Source: Oscillospiraceae bacterium (GTDB lineage Bacteria; Bacillota; Clostridia; Oscillospirales; Oscillospiraceae). Taken from it: a stretch of DNA of 36,114 bases. A model generated the notes under the pieces. The model made no database searches, was not told the origin of the DNA, and worked only from the letters and a program-made list of their open reading frames with translations. The translations under genes and the position numbers were made by a program. The stretch is from assembly GCA_022795905.1 (NCBI GenBank), contig JAAWHO010000004.1:1-36114 (forward strand), written 5' to 3'. Shown here in pieces: positions 15,134 to 25,881 of the stretch. The first letter of the stretch is position 1; each line of letters begins with the position of its first letter.

Positions 15134-17248
15134 TTATTCCACACCGCGATAGAAAAGACCTCTGGTATAGGAGGCGGGGATATCCCCGCTCCTTCCCTGA
15201 TAGCGCCTCAGGAGCTGGACGCATTCCTCCGGCGTCTCCGTGGTGAAGCGCAGACGCGCATACCGGAGGCCGCAGCGGCGGTACTCCGGCTTGTCCGCCA
15301 GGAAGAGGGTCCTGCTGTTCTCAATTTCGCTCCGGCATCCGAATACAGGGAGGATTGGAAATACTTCATTTTTACGGTCTGTTATTGTATGAAACCGGGA
15401 ACAGGGGGTTGGATCGCCCCTTCGGGCGGGACACCCCTTTCCGGCATTTGAGATTAAGCAGTTCTCCGTGACCATCAGGGGGAGGCGGCCGCAGACAATA
15501 GCTTCGCAGGGGAGGGACTTTTGCAGGTCGCGGACCTGTTCGTGGCGCAGCTCAAAGGAGAGACAGGCGCTCTCCAGTCCCCAGGCCCGGAGCTGGTCCA
15601 GGGAACGGCTGTTGAAAATATTCAGACCGTAGTCGCCCCTTACGGTAAAGCCGAATTTCTCCGCCAGATGGAGCTGCCCGATATTCTGAATCGCCAGGGA
15701 GGTGCAGCCTCTCTCCTTCGCCGCCTCCAGAAGGCGGTACAGGGACCGCTCCTCGCTGTCCTTGCAGATGCGGGGCAGGGCGGCGCAGAATTCTGTGTCG
15801 GGACAGCGCTCCCGGTCGGAGGAGAGAAGGTCAAAGGCCGCGATCCGCTCTATCGGCAGATAGAGAATGGATGGGGCCAGCTCCAGAAGATCGGTGGTCA
15901 GCTGCGAGGGATGGGATAGCGAAACGGATAAAAGCGGCTCTTTTATACCAGCAGTATTCTCCGGCATCGGGGGCGCGGGGTTTTCCCGGCGGGCCAGCTT
16001 CGTGGTCCGCAGGGAAACAAGCCGCTCCAGAGCGCTCCGCCGGAGGCCGTTGACGTCGCCGGCAGGAAGAAACAGGCCGGGGGAGAGGGTTACGCTGATT
16101 TCTGCCTCCGTCAGGCGGAAGGGAGTGCCGCCGGTTTTGCAGAGCCGGGCTTTGATCTCCCCCGCCTCCAGAGCGCGGGAGCGGGCCGGCTCCGGGACGG
16201 GGCCCTCCGCAGAGGCGGTATGGCCGTCCCGGTCCGAGACGGTGAGGCGGCAGGGGCGGTCAGAGGGAAATTCCGCCTGCATGGCGATGGGGATCGTGCG
16301 CAGGTCCCCCTGGTCATAGGCGGCTTTGGCCTCCTTGAAAAGCCCGGCGGGGTCCGGAGCCGTTTCGCTCCGAGCGCCGAACATGGCGGGGCCTGGCCTG
16401 CCCTGCCAGTAGGCGTCGGTAAAGCCGTCCCGGGAGAAGGCCAGGGCCAGCTGGTCCAGCTCCTCTTCGGTGGGAAGGCGGTTTTCCTTCAGCAGGGCGG
16501 AGTAGACGCGGGTGATGACCGCCACATACTCCGGGCGCTTCATGCGGCCCTCCAGCTTCAGGATGGAGACGCCCATGTCCCGCAGCTCCTGGAGATGGGA
16601 GGCGAGACAGGCGTCCTTCAGGCTCAGGAGGCGGGAGGGCCTGCCGCCGTCAAAGCGGTAGGGCAGACGGCAGGGCTGGGCGCACAGGCCCCGGTTGCCG
16701 CTGCGCTGGCCGATGAGGGCGCTCATGGCGCACTGGCCGGACCAGCACATACAGAGTGCCCCATGGGCAAAGACCTCGATAGAGATGGGGCTGCGGACGC
16801 AGATAGAACGGACGTTCTCACGGTCGAGCTCCCGGCCCAGGACGACGCATTTCATGCCCAGCTCCGCGGCCTTTTCCACCCCAGAGAGGCTGTGGACAGT
16901 CATCTGAGTGGAGCCGTGGAGGGGAAGATCCGGAACAATCGTTCTGGCCAGGGCCGCAAGGCCCCAGTCCTGGACGATGACGCCGTCCACGCCGCAGCGG
17001 CTGGCCAGGCGGAGCATTTTCTCCGCCTCGCCGAGCTCCCGGTCAGAGGGCAGGGTATTGAGGGTCAGATAGAGCTTTACGCCGTAGAGGCGGCAGTAGT
17101 CCGCCGCCCGGGGCAGCTGGTCCGGGGTAAAATTTTCCGCGCCCCGGCGGGCGTTCAGCTCGCCGCAGCCCAGATAGACGGCGTCCGCCCCGTTCTGGAC
17201 GGCGGCCTCCATGGCCTCCCAGCGGCCGGCGGGTGCAAGCAGCTCCAT
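15134..17248 (-). CDS. U32 family protein, probable RNA hydroxylation factor
   Basis: The U32 family was named as peptidases, but members such as E. coli RlhA and B. subtilis TrhP are known to be needed for hydroxylation of rRNA or tRNA bases. The 704-residue protein begins MELLAPAGRWEAMEAAVQNGADAVYLG, the family's barrel signature. It carries the cysteine cluster CMCWSGQCAMSALIGQRSGN then RGLCAQPCR (Cys166, 168, 173, 189, 193), expected to hold an iron-sulfur cluster. The long region after residue 300 fits the extra domain (DUF3656) of RlhA-like members. The ATG at 17248 lies four bases after the zapA stop, so the two genes are likely one operon. An rRNA target is possible but not shown. Confidence 0.88.
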   Translation of the reverse strand: MELLAPAGRWEAMEAAVQNGADAVYLGCGELNARRGAENFTPDQLPRAADYCRLYGVKLYLTLNTLPSDRELGEAEKMLRLASRCGVDGVIVQDWGLAALARTIVPDLPLHGSTQMTVHSLSGVEKAAELGMKCVVLGRELDRENVRSICVRSPISIEVFAHGALCMCWSGQCAMSALIGQRSGNRGLCAQPCRLPYRFDGGRPSRLLSLKDACLASHLQELRDMGVSILKLEGRMKRPEYVAVITRVYSALLKENRLPTEEELDQLALAFSRDGFTDAYWQGRPGPAMFGARSETAPDPAGLFKEAKAAYDQGDLRTIPIAMQAEFPSDRPCRLTVSDRDGHTASAEGPVPEPARSRALEAGEIKARLCKTGGTPFRLTEAEISVTLSPGLFLPAGDVNGLRRSALERLVSLRTTKLARRENPAPPMPENTAGIKEPLLSVSLSHPSQLTTDLLELAPSILYLPIERIAAFDLLSSDRERCPDTEFCAALPRICKDSEERSLYRLLEAAKERGCTSLAIQNIGQLHLAEKFGFTVRGDYGLNIFNSRSLDQLRAWGLESACLSFELRHEQVRDLQKSLPCEAIVCGRLPLMVTENCLISNAGKGCPARRGDPTPCSRFHTITDRKNEVFPILPVFGCRSEIENSRTLFLADKPEYRRCGLRYARLRFTTETPEECVQLLRRYQGRSGDIPASYTRGLFYRGVE

Positions 17249-17252
17249 AGGC

Positions 17253-17591
17253 CTACTTCTTTTGGCTCTGGGCCTTCTGGAGCTGCTGCTGGAGCTTGAA
17301 GATCTCCCGCTTGCACTCGCTGAGCTCCGCCTTGGCCTTGTTGGCCTCGTCCAGGTAGCCCTTCAGCTGGGCGCGGAGGTTTTCCGCGTTGCTTTGCTGC
17401 TTAATCATTTCGTCGGTGATATTGACGGCCACAAGGACCGCGGCGTCCATCTGGCTGAGTCTGCCGCTGGACATGATCTCCGCCATTTTTTCATCCACAA
17501 AGGCCGCAACCTTCTCCATGTAGGAGCGGTTCTCCTCCGACAGGAAGGTATAGTCTATGCCGCAGATGCTGACAGTGACTCGGTTTTCCAT
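17253..17591 (-). CDS. zapA: Cell division protein ZapA
   Basis: ZapA bundles FtsZ filaments at the division site. With the start at the ATG at 17591 (AAAGGGGAAAG upstream) the product is 112 residues. It begins MENRVTVSICGIDYTFLSEE, the typical ZapA head, then a helical region VAAFVDEKMAEIM and VLVAVNITDEMI, ending in a long coiled coil rich in Lys, Glu and Gln. A longer frame extends 37 codons upstream across the promoter and is rejected. It is followed directly by the U32 gene. Confidence 0.93.
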   Translation of the reverse strand: MENRVTVSICGIDYTFLSEENRSYMEKVAAFVDEKMAEIMSSGRLSQMDAAVLVAVNITDEMIKQQSNAENLRAQLKGYLDEANKAKAELSECKREIFKLQQQLQKAQSQKK

Positions 17592-17649
17592 AGCTTCTTT
17601 CCCCTTTATTGTATCAATGGCTATACCACACCAGAATAATTTTATGTAA

Positions 17650-17678
17650 AGTATACTATATCTTCCGGAAAAGAGCAA
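17650..17678 (-). promoter_or_regulatory. Probable zapA promoter
   Basis: On the minus strand a consensus-like TATACT (17650-17655) lies 17 bases downstream of TTGCTC (17673-17678), about 60 bases before the zapA start. The -10 is strong and the -35 weak. Confidence 0.55.
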
Positions 17679-17704
17679 GGGGAAGCGGGATTTTTTTGTC
17701 ACGA

Positions 17705-17729
17705 AAAACCGCCGGAAACCGGCGGTTTT
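17705..17729. terminator. Symmetric hairpin between the divergent zapA and rnj promoters
   Basis: AAAACCGCCGG, loop AAA, CCGGCGGTTTT is a perfect 11-bp stem flanked by A and T runs, so it has the form of a bidirectional terminator. No gene ends here: zapA points left and rnj points right. It could insulate the two promoters from antisense or read-through transcription. Confidence 0.6.
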
Positions 17730-17762
17730 CGCCCTCCCGGGCGGGGTCCGGCAGAAAAAATC

Positions 17763-17790
17763 TTGGCCGGTGCAAAAATTACTGTATACT
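17763..17790 (+). promoter_or_regulatory. Possible rnj promoter region
   Basis: TTGGCC (17763-17768) and TATACT (17785-17790) are 16 bases apart. A second TATACT lies at 17808-17813 with only a poor -35. Either would give an rnj leader of more than 200 bases. Confidence 0.5.
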
Positions 17791-17928
17791 TTTCGGAAAA
17801 ACCGTGGTATACTAGTCCGGAATGAGCGGAGACCGGGCGCCGGACTCCGCCGGCTGATTGGTTTATTTACGGACGGCTGCGGCGTGTCCGTGATGAAATA
17901 ATATTTTGAAAACAGAAGGGTCTACATA

Positions 17929-17992
17929 ACGGGCGGCTGCCTTCCTCCTCCGCGCGAAGCGGGGCGCGGAAATTTGGGAGGCTCCTACCCGT
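17929..17992 (+). ncRNA. Structured RNA candidate in the rnj leader
   Basis: The rnj 5' region contains a three-tier hairpin: ACGGG with CCCGT (17929-17933, 17988-17992), GCCTTCC with GGGAGGC (17939-17945, 17976-17982), and TCCGCGC with GCGCGGA (17949-17955, 17964-17970) around an 8-base loop. Internal loops separate the stems. A further stem ACGGAC/GTCCGT lies upstream, around 17869-17891. It could be a cis-acting leader controlling RNase J or a separate small RNA such as a 6S-like RNA; I cannot assign a known family. Confidence 0.45.
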
Positions 17993-18055
17993 CTTATTGT
18001 GCTGCGGTTTTTCCAGCGGGATTTTGACTGTTTTCGACAAAAGGAGTGACCTGTT

Positions 18056-19711
18056 TTGGCAGAAAAAATGAAGATTATCCCCCTTGGCGGTCTCAATGAG
18101 GTAGGAAAGAACATGACAGTCTATGAGCACGGCGGCGAGATGATCGTTGTCGACTGCGGCATGGGCTTCCCGGACGATGATATGTACGGGATCGACCTGG
18201 TGATTCCCGACGTGTCCTATCTGGTGAAAAATAAGGCGCGGATCCGGGGGCTGTTTATTACCCACGGCCACGAGGACCACATCGGCTCTATCCCCTATGT
18301 GCTGCGGCAGGTGAATATGCCCATCTACTGCACACGGCTGACGGCGGGGCTTATCAAGCTGAAGCTGGAGGAGCACGGGCTGCTCAAGCAGACCAAGCTC
18401 ATTACCGTGGAGGCCGGAGAGATGATCCGGGCCGGGAAATTCTATGTGGAGTTTATCCATGTAAATCACTCTATCGCGGACTCTGTGGCCTTCGCTATCC
18501 ATACGAGTATGGGCGTCATCATTCATACCGGAGATTTTAAGATCGATTCTACCCCGATTGACGGGGAGGTCATCGACCTGGGCCGCTTCGGAGAGCTGGG
18601 CAAGGAGGGCGTGCTGGCCCTGCTGGCGGACTCCACCAACGTGGAGCGGCCGGGGTACACCATGAGCGAGTCCATTGTGGGCAGGACCTTTGACAGGCTG
18701 TTTACCGGGTGCAAGCAGAGAATTATTGTGACGACCTTCGCGTCTAACGTCCATCGGATTCAGCAGGTTATCGACGCCGCCGCCGCCTGCGGGAGGAAGG
18801 TGGCCGTCACCGGGCGGAGCATGGAGAATATTATGCGGGTCTCCACAGAGCTGGGGTATATGAAACTGCCGAAAAATACGGTGGTGGATATCAATAAGAT
18901 CAAGTCGATGCCCTTGGATAAGCAGGTCCTGGTGACCACCGGCAGCCAGGGGGAGGAGATGAGCGCCCTCTATCGGATGGCCTTCTCCCAGCACAGACAG
19001 ATCGACGTGGGGCCGGGGGACCGGGTCATTGTGTCCGCCAGCGCCATCCCGGGGAATGAAAAGACCATCGGCAAGGTCATCAATGAGCTGTTCCGGAAAA
19101 ATGTGGATGTGGTCTATGACAAGTCCGACGCGCTCCATGTGTCCGGACACGCCTGCCAGGAGGAGCTGAAGATTATACACGCGCTGACACGGCCCAAGTT
19201 CTTCGTGCCGCTTCACGGAGAGCAGAAAATGCTGCGCAGGCATATGAACCTGGCCCTGGAGATGGGGATGGAACGGAAAAATATGGTCCTGCCTGATATC
19301 GGCAGCGTCATCGAGCTGACGACAAAGACTATTAAGATCGCTGAGAACCCCGCGCCCTCCGGGTCCGTGTTCGTGGACGGCAGCGGCGTGGGCGACGTGG
19401 GGGCCGTGGTGCTTCGGGATCGGAAGATCCTCGCCCAGGACGGCATGGTGGTCGTTATCCTTAATTTGCAGAACTGGCGCCTTATCAGCGAGCCGGAGAT
19501 CATTACAAGGGGCTTTATCTATGTCAAGGAGTCCGAGGAGATTATGAATGAACTCCGGGAGGTGGCCAAGAATGCCGCCGAGGGCGCTGTGGAGAAAAAT
19601 GCCAAGGATTTGGGAGAGCTGCGCAGCGCGGTGAAGTCCGCTGTCAGCGGGTACCTCTTCAAGCATACAAAACGCAGTCCTATGGTCATTCCGGTGGTGA
19701 ATCGGATATGA
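18056..19711 (+). CDS. rnj: Ribonuclease J
   Basis: RNase J is the Firmicutes 5'-3' exonuclease and endonuclease for mRNA turnover and rRNA maturation. The 551-residue protein has the metallo-beta-lactamase motif HGHEDH (70-75) that binds two zinc ions, then NHSIADS, IHTGDFK, a beta-CASP domain with ADSTNVERPG, TTGSQGEEMSALYRMA and HVSGHA, and a C-terminal domain. I choose the TTG start at 18056 because AAGGAG lies nine bases before it; the ATG four codons later is too far away. It is the only gene on this side of oriC that runs against the replication fork. Only one RNase J is visible in the window. Confidence 0.95.
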   Translation: MAEKMKIIPLGGLNEVGKNMTVYEHGGEMIVVDCGMGFPDDDMYGIDLVIPDVSYLVKNKARIRGLFITHGHEDHIGSIPYVLRQVNMPIYCTRLTAGLIKLKLEEHGLLKQTKLITVEAGEMIRAGKFYVEFIHVNHSIADSVAFAIHTSMGVIIHTGDFKIDSTPIDGEVIDLGRFGELGKEGVLALLADSTNVERPGYTMSESIVGRTFDRLFTGCKQRIIVTTFASNVHRIQQVIDAAAACGRKVAVTGRSMENIMRVSTELGYMKLPKNTVVDINKIKSMPLDKQVLVTTGSQGEEMSALYRMAFSQHRQIDVGPGDRVIVSASAIPGNEKTIGKVINELFRKNVDVVYDKSDALHVSGHACQEELKIIHALTRPKFFVPLHGEQKMLRRHMNLALEMGMERKNMVLPDIGSVIELTTKTIKIAENPAPSGSVFVDGSGVGDVGAVVLRDRKILAQDGMVVVILNLQNWRLISEPEIITRGFIYVKESEEIMNELREVAKNAAEGAVEKNAKDLGELRSAVKSAVSGYLFKHTKRSPMVIPVVNRI

Positions 19712-19752
19712 TTTGAAAAGTCTGACAGGGCTATCTTTCATACGGGATAACA

Positions 19753-19945
19753 CCTTGTTAAAATGCCTTGTTAAAACGCCTTGCTAAAGGGAGGGATCGC
19801 CGGGCAAAGCCCGGTGGTGGCATTCGTCGCAGGGAACCTTCGTCTGCTGGAAATCTGACGCAATATGGGTCCTTGGGTGCTGGAATCCCCCCGCCACGCC
19901 TTCGGCGCGGCCCTCCCCCCTTTCACAAGGGGGGCGAGAGGGCGA
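19753..19945. repeat. MITE-like inverted-repeat element, copy 1
   Basis: Two arms of roughly 50 bp, CCTTGCTAAAGGGAGG... (from 19779) and ...CCCTCCCCCCTTTCACAAGG (to about 19930), are inverted relative to each other around a core of about 55 bp. The arms also contain small internal palindromes (CCGGGCAAAGCCCGG; CGCCTTCGGCG). Directly before the first arm a 13-bp unit close to CCTTGTTAAAAYG is tandemly repeated (19753, 19766), the third unit being the arm tip itself. The core matches copy 3 at 32638-32800. It has no coding capacity. Confidence 0.75.
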
Positions 19946-19973
19946 ATCTTGTCTGAACTGAATTTTGACACGC

Positions 19974-20007
19974 AAAAAGCGCGGCCTTTGGCAAAGGCCG
20001 CGCTTTT
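19974..20007. terminator. Bidirectional terminator between rnj and cobC
   Basis: AAAAAGCGCGGCCTTTG and its complement CAAAGGCCGCGCTTTT form a long perfect stem with A and T runs at its two sides. It lies between the convergent ends of rnj and cobC, one base before the cobC stop codon. Confidence 0.88.
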
Positions 20008-20008
20008 G

Positions 20009-20572
20009 TTATTCAATGGATGTCTCCACCGTCAGACCGGCTCCGTCCCAGGTGCAGAGGTAGCCGCAGCCGTTTTCGGCCTGCCAGCGGTAGAACTCGT
20101 GGGAGGGCTCCAGTGATTCCAAGATCGTCATGATGGTTCCTCCGTGGACCACCAGGGCAATGGTCCCCGCCTCGTGCTGGGAGACAATGGCATGGAAAGC
20201 ACGCAGGGTACGGGATTTTTGCTCGGATTTGCTCTCGCCGTCAGGGGGAGAGGTCTCGCCGCCGGTGTCCAGCCAGGCCCGGTAGGCCGGGTCGTCCTTC
20301 AGCTCCTCGTAGGTGCGGTTCTCAAAAGCGCCGAAGCTGCACTCCCGGAGGTCGTAGACAGGTTCCGCCGGCTGGTTCGGGAACAGGATTGCCGCTGTCT
20401 CCCCGCAGCGGAGCAGAGGCGAGGTATAGATTCTGTCCACAGGCGGGAGCGTCCGGTTGAAGAGAGCGGCCCGGCCCTGGATGCAGAGGGGCTGGTCCGT
20501 GGAGCCGATGTAGCGCCGCTCCAGGTTGCCCTGGGTCTGGCCGTGGCGGAGGAGGAGTATTTTCAAAGGCAT
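20009..20572 (-). CDS. cobC: Histidine phosphatase, probable alpha-ribazole phosphatase CobC
   Basis: The protein of 187 residues has the phosphoglycerate-mutase/histidine-phosphatase signature LLLRHGQTQGN with the catalytic histidine near residue 10, then YTSPLLRCGETAAI, the acid region LRECSFGAFENRTYEEL, and VVHGGTIMTIL with the second histidine. CobC removes the 5'-phosphate of alpha-ribazole phosphate in the last steps of cobalamin assembly. The family is broad, so the name depends on its place directly after cobS, with a 10-base overlap. I choose the ATG at 20572, preceded by AAGGTGG, rather than the 23-codon longer frame. Confidence 0.82.
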   Translation of the reverse strand: MPLKILLLRHGQTQGNLERRYIGSTDQPLCIQGRAALFNRTLPPVDRIYTSPLLRCGETAAILFPNQPAEPVYDLRECSFGAFENRTYEELKDDPAYRAWLDTGGETSPPDGESKSEQKSRTLRAFHAIVSQHEAGTIALVVHGGTIMTILESLEPSHEFYRWQAENGCGYLCTWDGAGLTVETSIE

Positions 20573-21327
20573 AGGGACACCACCTTTTCCGTCAGGACGA
20601 CTGATGCGAGAATGACCAGCTCGCAGACTGTGAGAAACCATCCCGCCAAATCGCCGGTGAAGCCGCCAAACTCCCGCAGCGCCATAGACTTATACACAAA
20701 ATAGAAGATAATTGTGGAAAACAGGGCGATACACCCTGGTAAAACAGCCCCGGTCAGCCAGGACACGGCGAGAAAGATCAACAAGTACACAAGAAAAACC
20801 CAGAGAGGATAGCGGCTGCCGGATTTGAGGGACGCCCCCATACCGGCCCGAGCGGAGGGCAGGCGCGCCACCGCCAGGGCGCTGAAGGCGCGGCTGAGAA
20901 GAAAGCCGGCGGCGGCGGCGGCGGTGCTCTGCAGCTCCGTGAGCAGGCCGAAGTAAAGCGCAAACCAGACGCAGCACCAGATCACCGCGAATGCGCCGGC
21001 GTTGGAGTCCTTCAAAATTTGCAGCTTTTTCTCCCGGGAGGCGTGGGAGGAGAGGGCGTCGATGGTGTCGCAGTAGCCGTCCAGATGGATGCCTCCGGTC
21101 AAAGCCGCAGGGATGGCGGCCAGGACCGCGGCGGCGGCGGACGGGCCGAAACCCAGAAGGGCGCAGAGCCGGGCCGCGCCGTAAAAGAGCAGGCCAAGGA
21201 CAGCGCCTACCAGCGGGAAAAAGGACAGGGTGTGGCGCATATTGGCCTCGCTCCACGCCACCTGGGGCATGGGGAGCTTGGAATAGGTGGAGAAGGCGAT
21301 GACGAAGGAGGCATAGAACCGCTTCAT
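20563..21327 (-). CDS. cobS: Adenosylcobinamide-GDP ribazoletransferase CobS
   Basis: CobS is an integral membrane enzyme that joins alpha-ribazole to adenosylcobinamide-GDP to complete the cobalamin lower ligand. The 254-residue protein shows the family features PLVGAVLG, the metal-binding GGIHLDGYCDTIDAL with ASREKKLQILKDSNAGAFA, and GGFTGDLAGW near the end, plus several membrane segments. The ATG at 21327 shares its A with the gyrA stop (TAATG), so translation is probably coupled to gyrA. Other cobalamin genes are not in this window, so these two genes are either separated from the main pathway cluster or serve salvage of cobinamide. Confidence 0.93.
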   Translation of the reverse strand: MKRFYASFVIAFSTYSKLPMPQVAWSEANMRHTLSFFPLVGAVLGLLFYGAARLCALLGFGPSAAAAVLAAIPAALTGGIHLDGYCDTIDALSSHASREKKLQILKDSNAGAFAVIWCCVWFALYFGLLTELQSTAAAAAGFLLSRAFSALAVARLPSARAGMGASLKSGSRYPLWVFLVYLLIFLAVSWLTGAVLPGCIALFSTIIFYFVYKSMALREFGGFTGDLAGWFLTVCELVILASVVLTEKVVSLCL

Positions 21328-23834
21328 TACAGCTTCTCCGGCTCCTCAGGGGTTTCGGCAGTCTCCTGGGTCTCCTCGCGGTCGGTCAGGGCGATGGAAA
21401 TAACATGGTCGTCCTCCTCCTTGAAGCGCATGACGATGACGCCCTGGGTGGAGCGGCCGCAGGTCTTGATGGTGTCCACGGCGGTGCGGAGCAGTATGCC
21501 CTTTTCGGTGAGGACAAGCAGGTCCTCGCTGCCGTCCACAACCTTGATACCCACGACCTTGCCGGTTTTCTCCGTCAGGCCGTAGTTCTTGATGCCCAGG
21601 CCGCCCCGGGCGGTGACGCGGTACTCCTCCACCGGGGTCTGCTTGCCGTAGCCCTTCTCCGTGATGGTCAGGACATTCCTGCCGGGGAGGGCACGGGCGG
21701 CGCCGACAACATAGTCCCCCTCCCGGAGGCGGATGCCCCGGACGCCTATGGCGTCCCGGCCCGTGGGCCGGACGTCCGTCTCGTCAAAGCAGACAGCCGA
21801 TCCGTCGTGGGTGGCCAGGAGCAGCCGCATAGAGCCGTCTGTCTCCCGGACGGAGATGAGCTCGTCGCCCTCGTCCAGCTTCAGGGCCCGGATGCCGTTG
21901 TTGCGGAGGTTGCGCAGAGATTCGCCGGGGAGGCGCTTGACCGTGCCGTTCCGGGTGACCATCACCAGGAAGCGGGCGCCGGTGGAGATATCGTCGGTGT
22001 GGAGCATGGCGCTGACGGACTCGCCGGGCTCCACAGGGAGGATATTGACAATATTGGTGCCCTTGGCCGTCTTGCCGGAGGCCGGGATCTGGTAGCCCTT
22101 CCGGCGGTAGACCCGGCCTGTATTGGTGAAAAAGAGGATATAGTCGTGGGTGGAGGCGGTAAAGACCGTGTTCACCGTGTCCTCCTCCTTGGTGGACATG
22201 GACTTGTTGCCCTTGCCCCCCTTGCCCTGGAGGCGGTACTCGCTGGCGGGGGTGCGCTTGATATAGCCCCCCTGGGTGAGGGTATAGACGCACTGCTCCT
22301 CCTCGATGAGATCCTCAATGTCGATCTCGTCCTCCACGTCCTGGATGTCCGTGACGCGGTCGTCGCCGTACTTGTCCCGGATGGCGATGAGCTCCTCCTT
22401 GAGAACGCCCCGCAGCAGCTCCTCAGAGCCAAGGAGCTGGTTGTAGTAGGTGATCTTTTCCTCGATCTCCTTGTACTCCGCCTCCAGCTTCTCCCGGTTG
22501 AGACCCTGGAGGGAGATGAGGCGCATATCGCAGATGGCCTGGGCCTGGACGTCGTCCAGGCTGAAGCGCTCCATGAGGCGGTCCTTGGCCTCGTTGTAGC
22601 TGGAGCGGATGATGCGGATAACCTCGTCAATGTTGTCCTGGGCGATGAGAAGGCCCTCCAGCAGGTGGGCGCGCTCCTGGGCCTTGCGCAGGTCGAATTT
22701 GGTCCGGCGGATGATGACCTGCTCCTGGAAGGCGATGTACTCGTCCAGGATGTTCCGCAGAGAGAGAATCTTTGGCTGCTTCTGGTCGTCCACCAGAGCC
22801 AGCATGATAATGGAGAAATTCGACTGCATGGCGGTCTGCTTGAAGAGCTTGTTGAGCACCACCTGGGGATTGGCGTCCCGCTTGAGCTCGATGACGATGC
22901 GCATTCCGTTGCGGTCCGTCTCGTCCCGGAGGTCGCTGATGCCCTCCAGACGCTTGTCCTTGACCTGCTCGGCGATGTTTTTAATCATCTGCCGCTTGTT
23001 GACCTGGTAGGGCAGCTCGGAGACAATGATGCGGATGCGGTCCTTGCCGAACTCCTCAAACTCCGTCTTGGCCCGAATGACGATCTTGCCCCGGCCTGTG
23101 GCGTAGGCGGCGCGGATGCCGCTGCGGCCCATGATGATGCCCCGGGTGGGGAAATCCGGGCCCTTGACGTGCTCCATCAGATCGCTGAGGCCCGCGTCGG
23201 GGTTGTCCAGCACGCAGACAGCCGCGTCGATGACCTCCCGCAGGTTGTGGGGGGGGATGTTGGTGGCCATGCCCACGGCAATGCCGCTGGAGCCGTTGAC
23301 CAGCAGGTTGGGAAAGCGGCTGGGCAGGACCCGGGGCTCCTGACGGGACTCGTCAAAGTTGGGGTCCCAGTCCACCGTCTCCTTGTCGATGTCCCGGAGC
23401 ATTTCGTTGGAGATCTTGGAGAGGCGGGCCTCCGTATACCGGTAGGCCGCCGGGGGGTCGCCGTCCACGGAGCCGAAGTTTCCGTGGCCGTCCACCAGCA
23501 TATAGCGCATGGAGAAATTCTGGGCCAGGCGGACCATGGCGTCGTAAACGGAGCTGTCCCCGTGGGGGTGGTAGCGGCCCAGCACGTCGCCGACGCAGGT
23601 GGCGGATTTCTTGAAGGGCTTATCCGAGGTCAGGTTGTCCTCGTACATGGCGTAGAGGATGCGGCGGTGGACGGGCTTCAGCCCGTCCCGGACGTCCGGC
23701 AGGGCCCGGCCCACGATGACGCTCATGGCGTACTGCTTATAGCTCTCCTCCATCTCGCCAACCAGCTCTGATTCCGTGATGATCTGGTTGGGAAAGGCGA
23801 TATCCTCCGGTTTATAGTCTCTGTTGTGTGCCAT
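21327..23834 (-). CDS. gyrA: DNA gyrase subunit A
   Basis: GyrA is the DNA breakage-reunion subunit of gyrase, which introduces negative supercoils. The 835-residue protein has the active-site tyrosine in [11 protein letters not shown] (Tyr133). The quinolone-determining segment [10 protein letters not shown] has serine (94) and aspartate (98) at the positions equivalent to E. coli Ser83 and Asp87, so no common resistance change is seen. The C-terminal beta-pinwheel carries a GyrA box QGKGGKG, which marks it as GyrA rather than ParC. The start at 23834 follows AAGGAGGTGAC. It is 14 bases after gyrB, and its stop overlaps cobS. Confidence 0.98.
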   Translation of the reverse strand: MAHNRDYKPEDIAFPNQIITESELVGEMEESYKQYAMSVIVGRALPDVRDGLKPVHRRILYAMYEDNLTSDKPFKKSATCVGDVLGRYHPHGDSSVYDAMVRLAQNFSMRYMLVDGHGNFGSVDGDPPAAYRYTEARLSKISNEMLRDIDKETVDWDPNFDESRQEPRVLPSRFPNLLVNGSSGIAVGMATNIPPHNLREVIDAAVCVLDNPDAGLSDLMEHVKGPDFPTRGIIMGRSGIRAAYATGRGKIVIRAKTEFEEFGKDRIRIIVSELPYQVNKRQMIKNIAEQVKDKRLEGISDLRDETDRNGMRIVIELKRDANPQVVLNKLFKQTAMQSNFSIIMLALVDDQKQPKILSLRNILDEYIAFQEQVIIRRTKFDLRKAQERAHLLEGLLIAQDNIDEVIRIIRSSYNEAKDRLMERFSLDDVQAQAICDMRLISLQGLNREKLEAEYKEIEEKITYYNQLLGSEELLRGVLKEELIAIRDKYGDDRVTDIQDVEDEIDIEDLIEEEQCVYTLTQGGYIKRTPASEYRLQGKGGKGNKSMSTKEEDTVNTVFTASTHDYILFFTNTGRVYRRKGYQIPASGKTAKGTNIVNILPVEPGESVSAMLHTDDISTGARFLVMVTRNGTVKRLPGESLRNLRNNGIRALKLDEGDELISVRETDGSMRLLLATHDGSAVCFDETDVRPTGRDAIGVRGIRLREGDYVVGAARALPGRNVLTITEKGYGKQTPVEEYRVTARGGLGIKNYGLTEKTGKVVGIKVVDGSEDLLVLTEKGILLRTAVDTIKTCGRSTQGVIVMRFKEEDDHVISIALTDREETQETAETPEEPEKL

Positions 23835-23848
23835 CTGGCGTCACCTCC

Positions 23849-25816
<1,968 letters not shown>

Positions 25817-25881
25817 CTAATGAAAAAGCATTTACGATCATATGAAAAATTTATGCGGGCCCACACAAACAGCAGCTGCTG

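Noticed and set aside
17867-19753. Minus-strand open frame of 628 codons
   Set aside because: It is antisense to rnj, which has full metallo-beta-lactamase motifs and a good ribosome-binding site.
19753-19945. CRISPR array
   Set aside because: The 13-bp tandem units lack spacers and belong to the inverted-repeat element; no cas genes are present.
19771-20016. Small frames inside the 19.8-kb repeat
   Set aside because: They are translations of the MITE-like element; similar peptides appear from the other copies at 30.4 and 32.7 kb.
21405-23771. Plus-strand open frame of 788 codons
   Set aside because: It is the mirror of gyrA; the long frame arises from the codon bias of the real gene.
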